27,598 nucleotides of DNA, taken from positions 1 to 27,598 of the IMG/VR virus record IMGVR_UViG_3300031974_002984; one strand, given 5' to 3'. The first letter of the stretch is position 1; each line of letters opens with the position of its first letter. This DNA comes from a virus. Both the position numbers and the translations under genes were made by a program. Below, piece after piece: positions 27,129-27,598 of the stretch. The notes under the pieces are model-generated. The model worked only from the letters and a program-made list of their open reading frames with translations, was not told the DNA's origin and did not search any database.

Positions 27129-27598
27129 TTAAGCACCATCATTTGATACACAGAAAGACACTGCATGTCTAACTGCTACATCAACTGTTTGAAGGGCAAT
27201 AATTCTAACTCCACCTGAAGTTGAAAGAGCATAAGGATCAACTTGGATATCAAGTCCACCATACATACCAATCAATAGATCAGAGAAGTTACCAAAGTAG
27301 AAGTCACCTGAAGTTACTTGGTTAGAAACAATAGTGTTATAACCATTCATTCTTCCATCAGGCTCAACTACAAAAAGTCCACTACCAGCATCTTTAGCAG
27401 TAGTTTTCAATGTGCCATAGTCTGCAGGTCTGCAGATATAAGCTAAGTTGCCAAGCAATGCATTGTCATTAGAAACAGCAGATTCCATTCCAACGATTTC
27501 AGCAAAGGTTGGGTTTGCAGCAGCAAATGTTGTGGTATTAACACCTGAAGTGTTTTTGATACCTGTAGGCTGTCCGCTTGAACCTGAACCAGCTAAAG
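27129..27598 (-). CDS. Major capsid protein, HK97 fold (partial, C-terminal part)
   Basis: The frame stays open to the window edge, so only the last 156 or so residues are seen; the ATG at 27488 is internal. The visible part starts LAGSGSSGQPTGIKNTSG, a typical 'G.G..gqP.Gi' of HK97 capsids, then FAEIVGMESAVSNDNALLGN, FVVEPDGRMNGYNTIVSNQV, DFYFGNFSDLLIGMYGGLDI and RHAVSFCVSNDGA. These match the P-domain and A-domain of Phage_capsid (PF05065). Protease, portal and terminase are expected to the right of the window. Confidence 0.9.
   Translation of the reverse strand, partial: LAGSGSSGQPTGIKNTSGVNTTTFAAANPTFAEIVGMESAVSNDNALLGNLAYICRPADYGTLKTTAKDAGSGLFVVEPDGRMNGYNTIVSNQVTSGDFYFGNFSDLLIGMYGGLDIQVDPYALSTSGGVRIIALQTVDVAVRHAVSFCVSNDGA

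Noticed and set aside
1-27598. Lysogeny or mobile element genes
   Set aside because: No integrase, excisionase, transposase, att-like duplication or IS inverted repeats recognised; absence within this window does not prove a strictly lytic phage.

Overview
The window is a contiguous, visibly AT-rich piece of a tailed double-stranded DNA phage (class Caudoviricetes) with a lambda/HK97-like long non-contractile tail, i.e. a siphovirus. The evidence is an HK97-fold major capsid protein running off the right edge, followed in order by lambda-style head-tail joining, tail terminator, tail tube, frameshifted tail assembly chaperone, tape measure, two tail-tip proteins and a J-like tip protein. The J-like protein is fused to a very long fibre with a self-cleaving S74 chaperone domain. 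Fibre style, small accessory proteins and base composition resemble marine phages; this is an impression from memory, not a search. I see no integrase, transposase, tRNA, rRNA or CRISPR array. Terminase, portal and protease would lie beyond the right edge.

Layout. Positions 1-334 hold no gene but end in a good sigma70-type promoter. Six small rightward genes (335-1648), most sharing an identical ribosome-binding/start cassette, end at a terminator (1666-1690). Positions 9477 down to 1688 form a long leftward operon of replication and recombination genes. It carries a YqaJ-type exonuclease split into two reading frames, a Holliday-junction-resolvase-like nuclease, a probable SSB, a TOPRIM primase-helicase, a second PD-(D/E)XK nuclease, a DUF6378-type protein, a small helix-turn-helix protein and, at its end, a gpZ-like tail protein far from the other tail genes. 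Many tiny genes are linked by ATGA or TAATG overlaps. Two repeat clusters are embedded in this operon (2531-2716 and 4083-4239) and are origin or operator candidates. Positions 9478-9609 hold divergent promoters; two short rightward genes (9610-10081) follow. The late operon runs leftward from the right edge to a strong terminator at 10080-10105 and ends with the lysis module: two small membrane proteins, a GTA-type three-helix holin, two exported proteins of unknown role, a spanin-like coiled-coil protein, a GH24 lysozyme and a paralogue of the early PD-(D/E)XK nuclease.

How it works together. The replication set has primase-helicase, SSB, exonuclease and resolvase but no DNA polymerase in the window, so host polymerase is probably recruited. 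The late set builds head-tail connector, tube and tip and then lyses the cell. The points most worth a second look are the split exonuclease, the iteron-like array beside a tiny HTH gene, the AGACA/TGTCT palindrome cluster, the displaced gpZ-like gene, the pair of paralogous nucleases in opposite modules, and the clear A AAA AAG frameshift in the tail chaperone gene.
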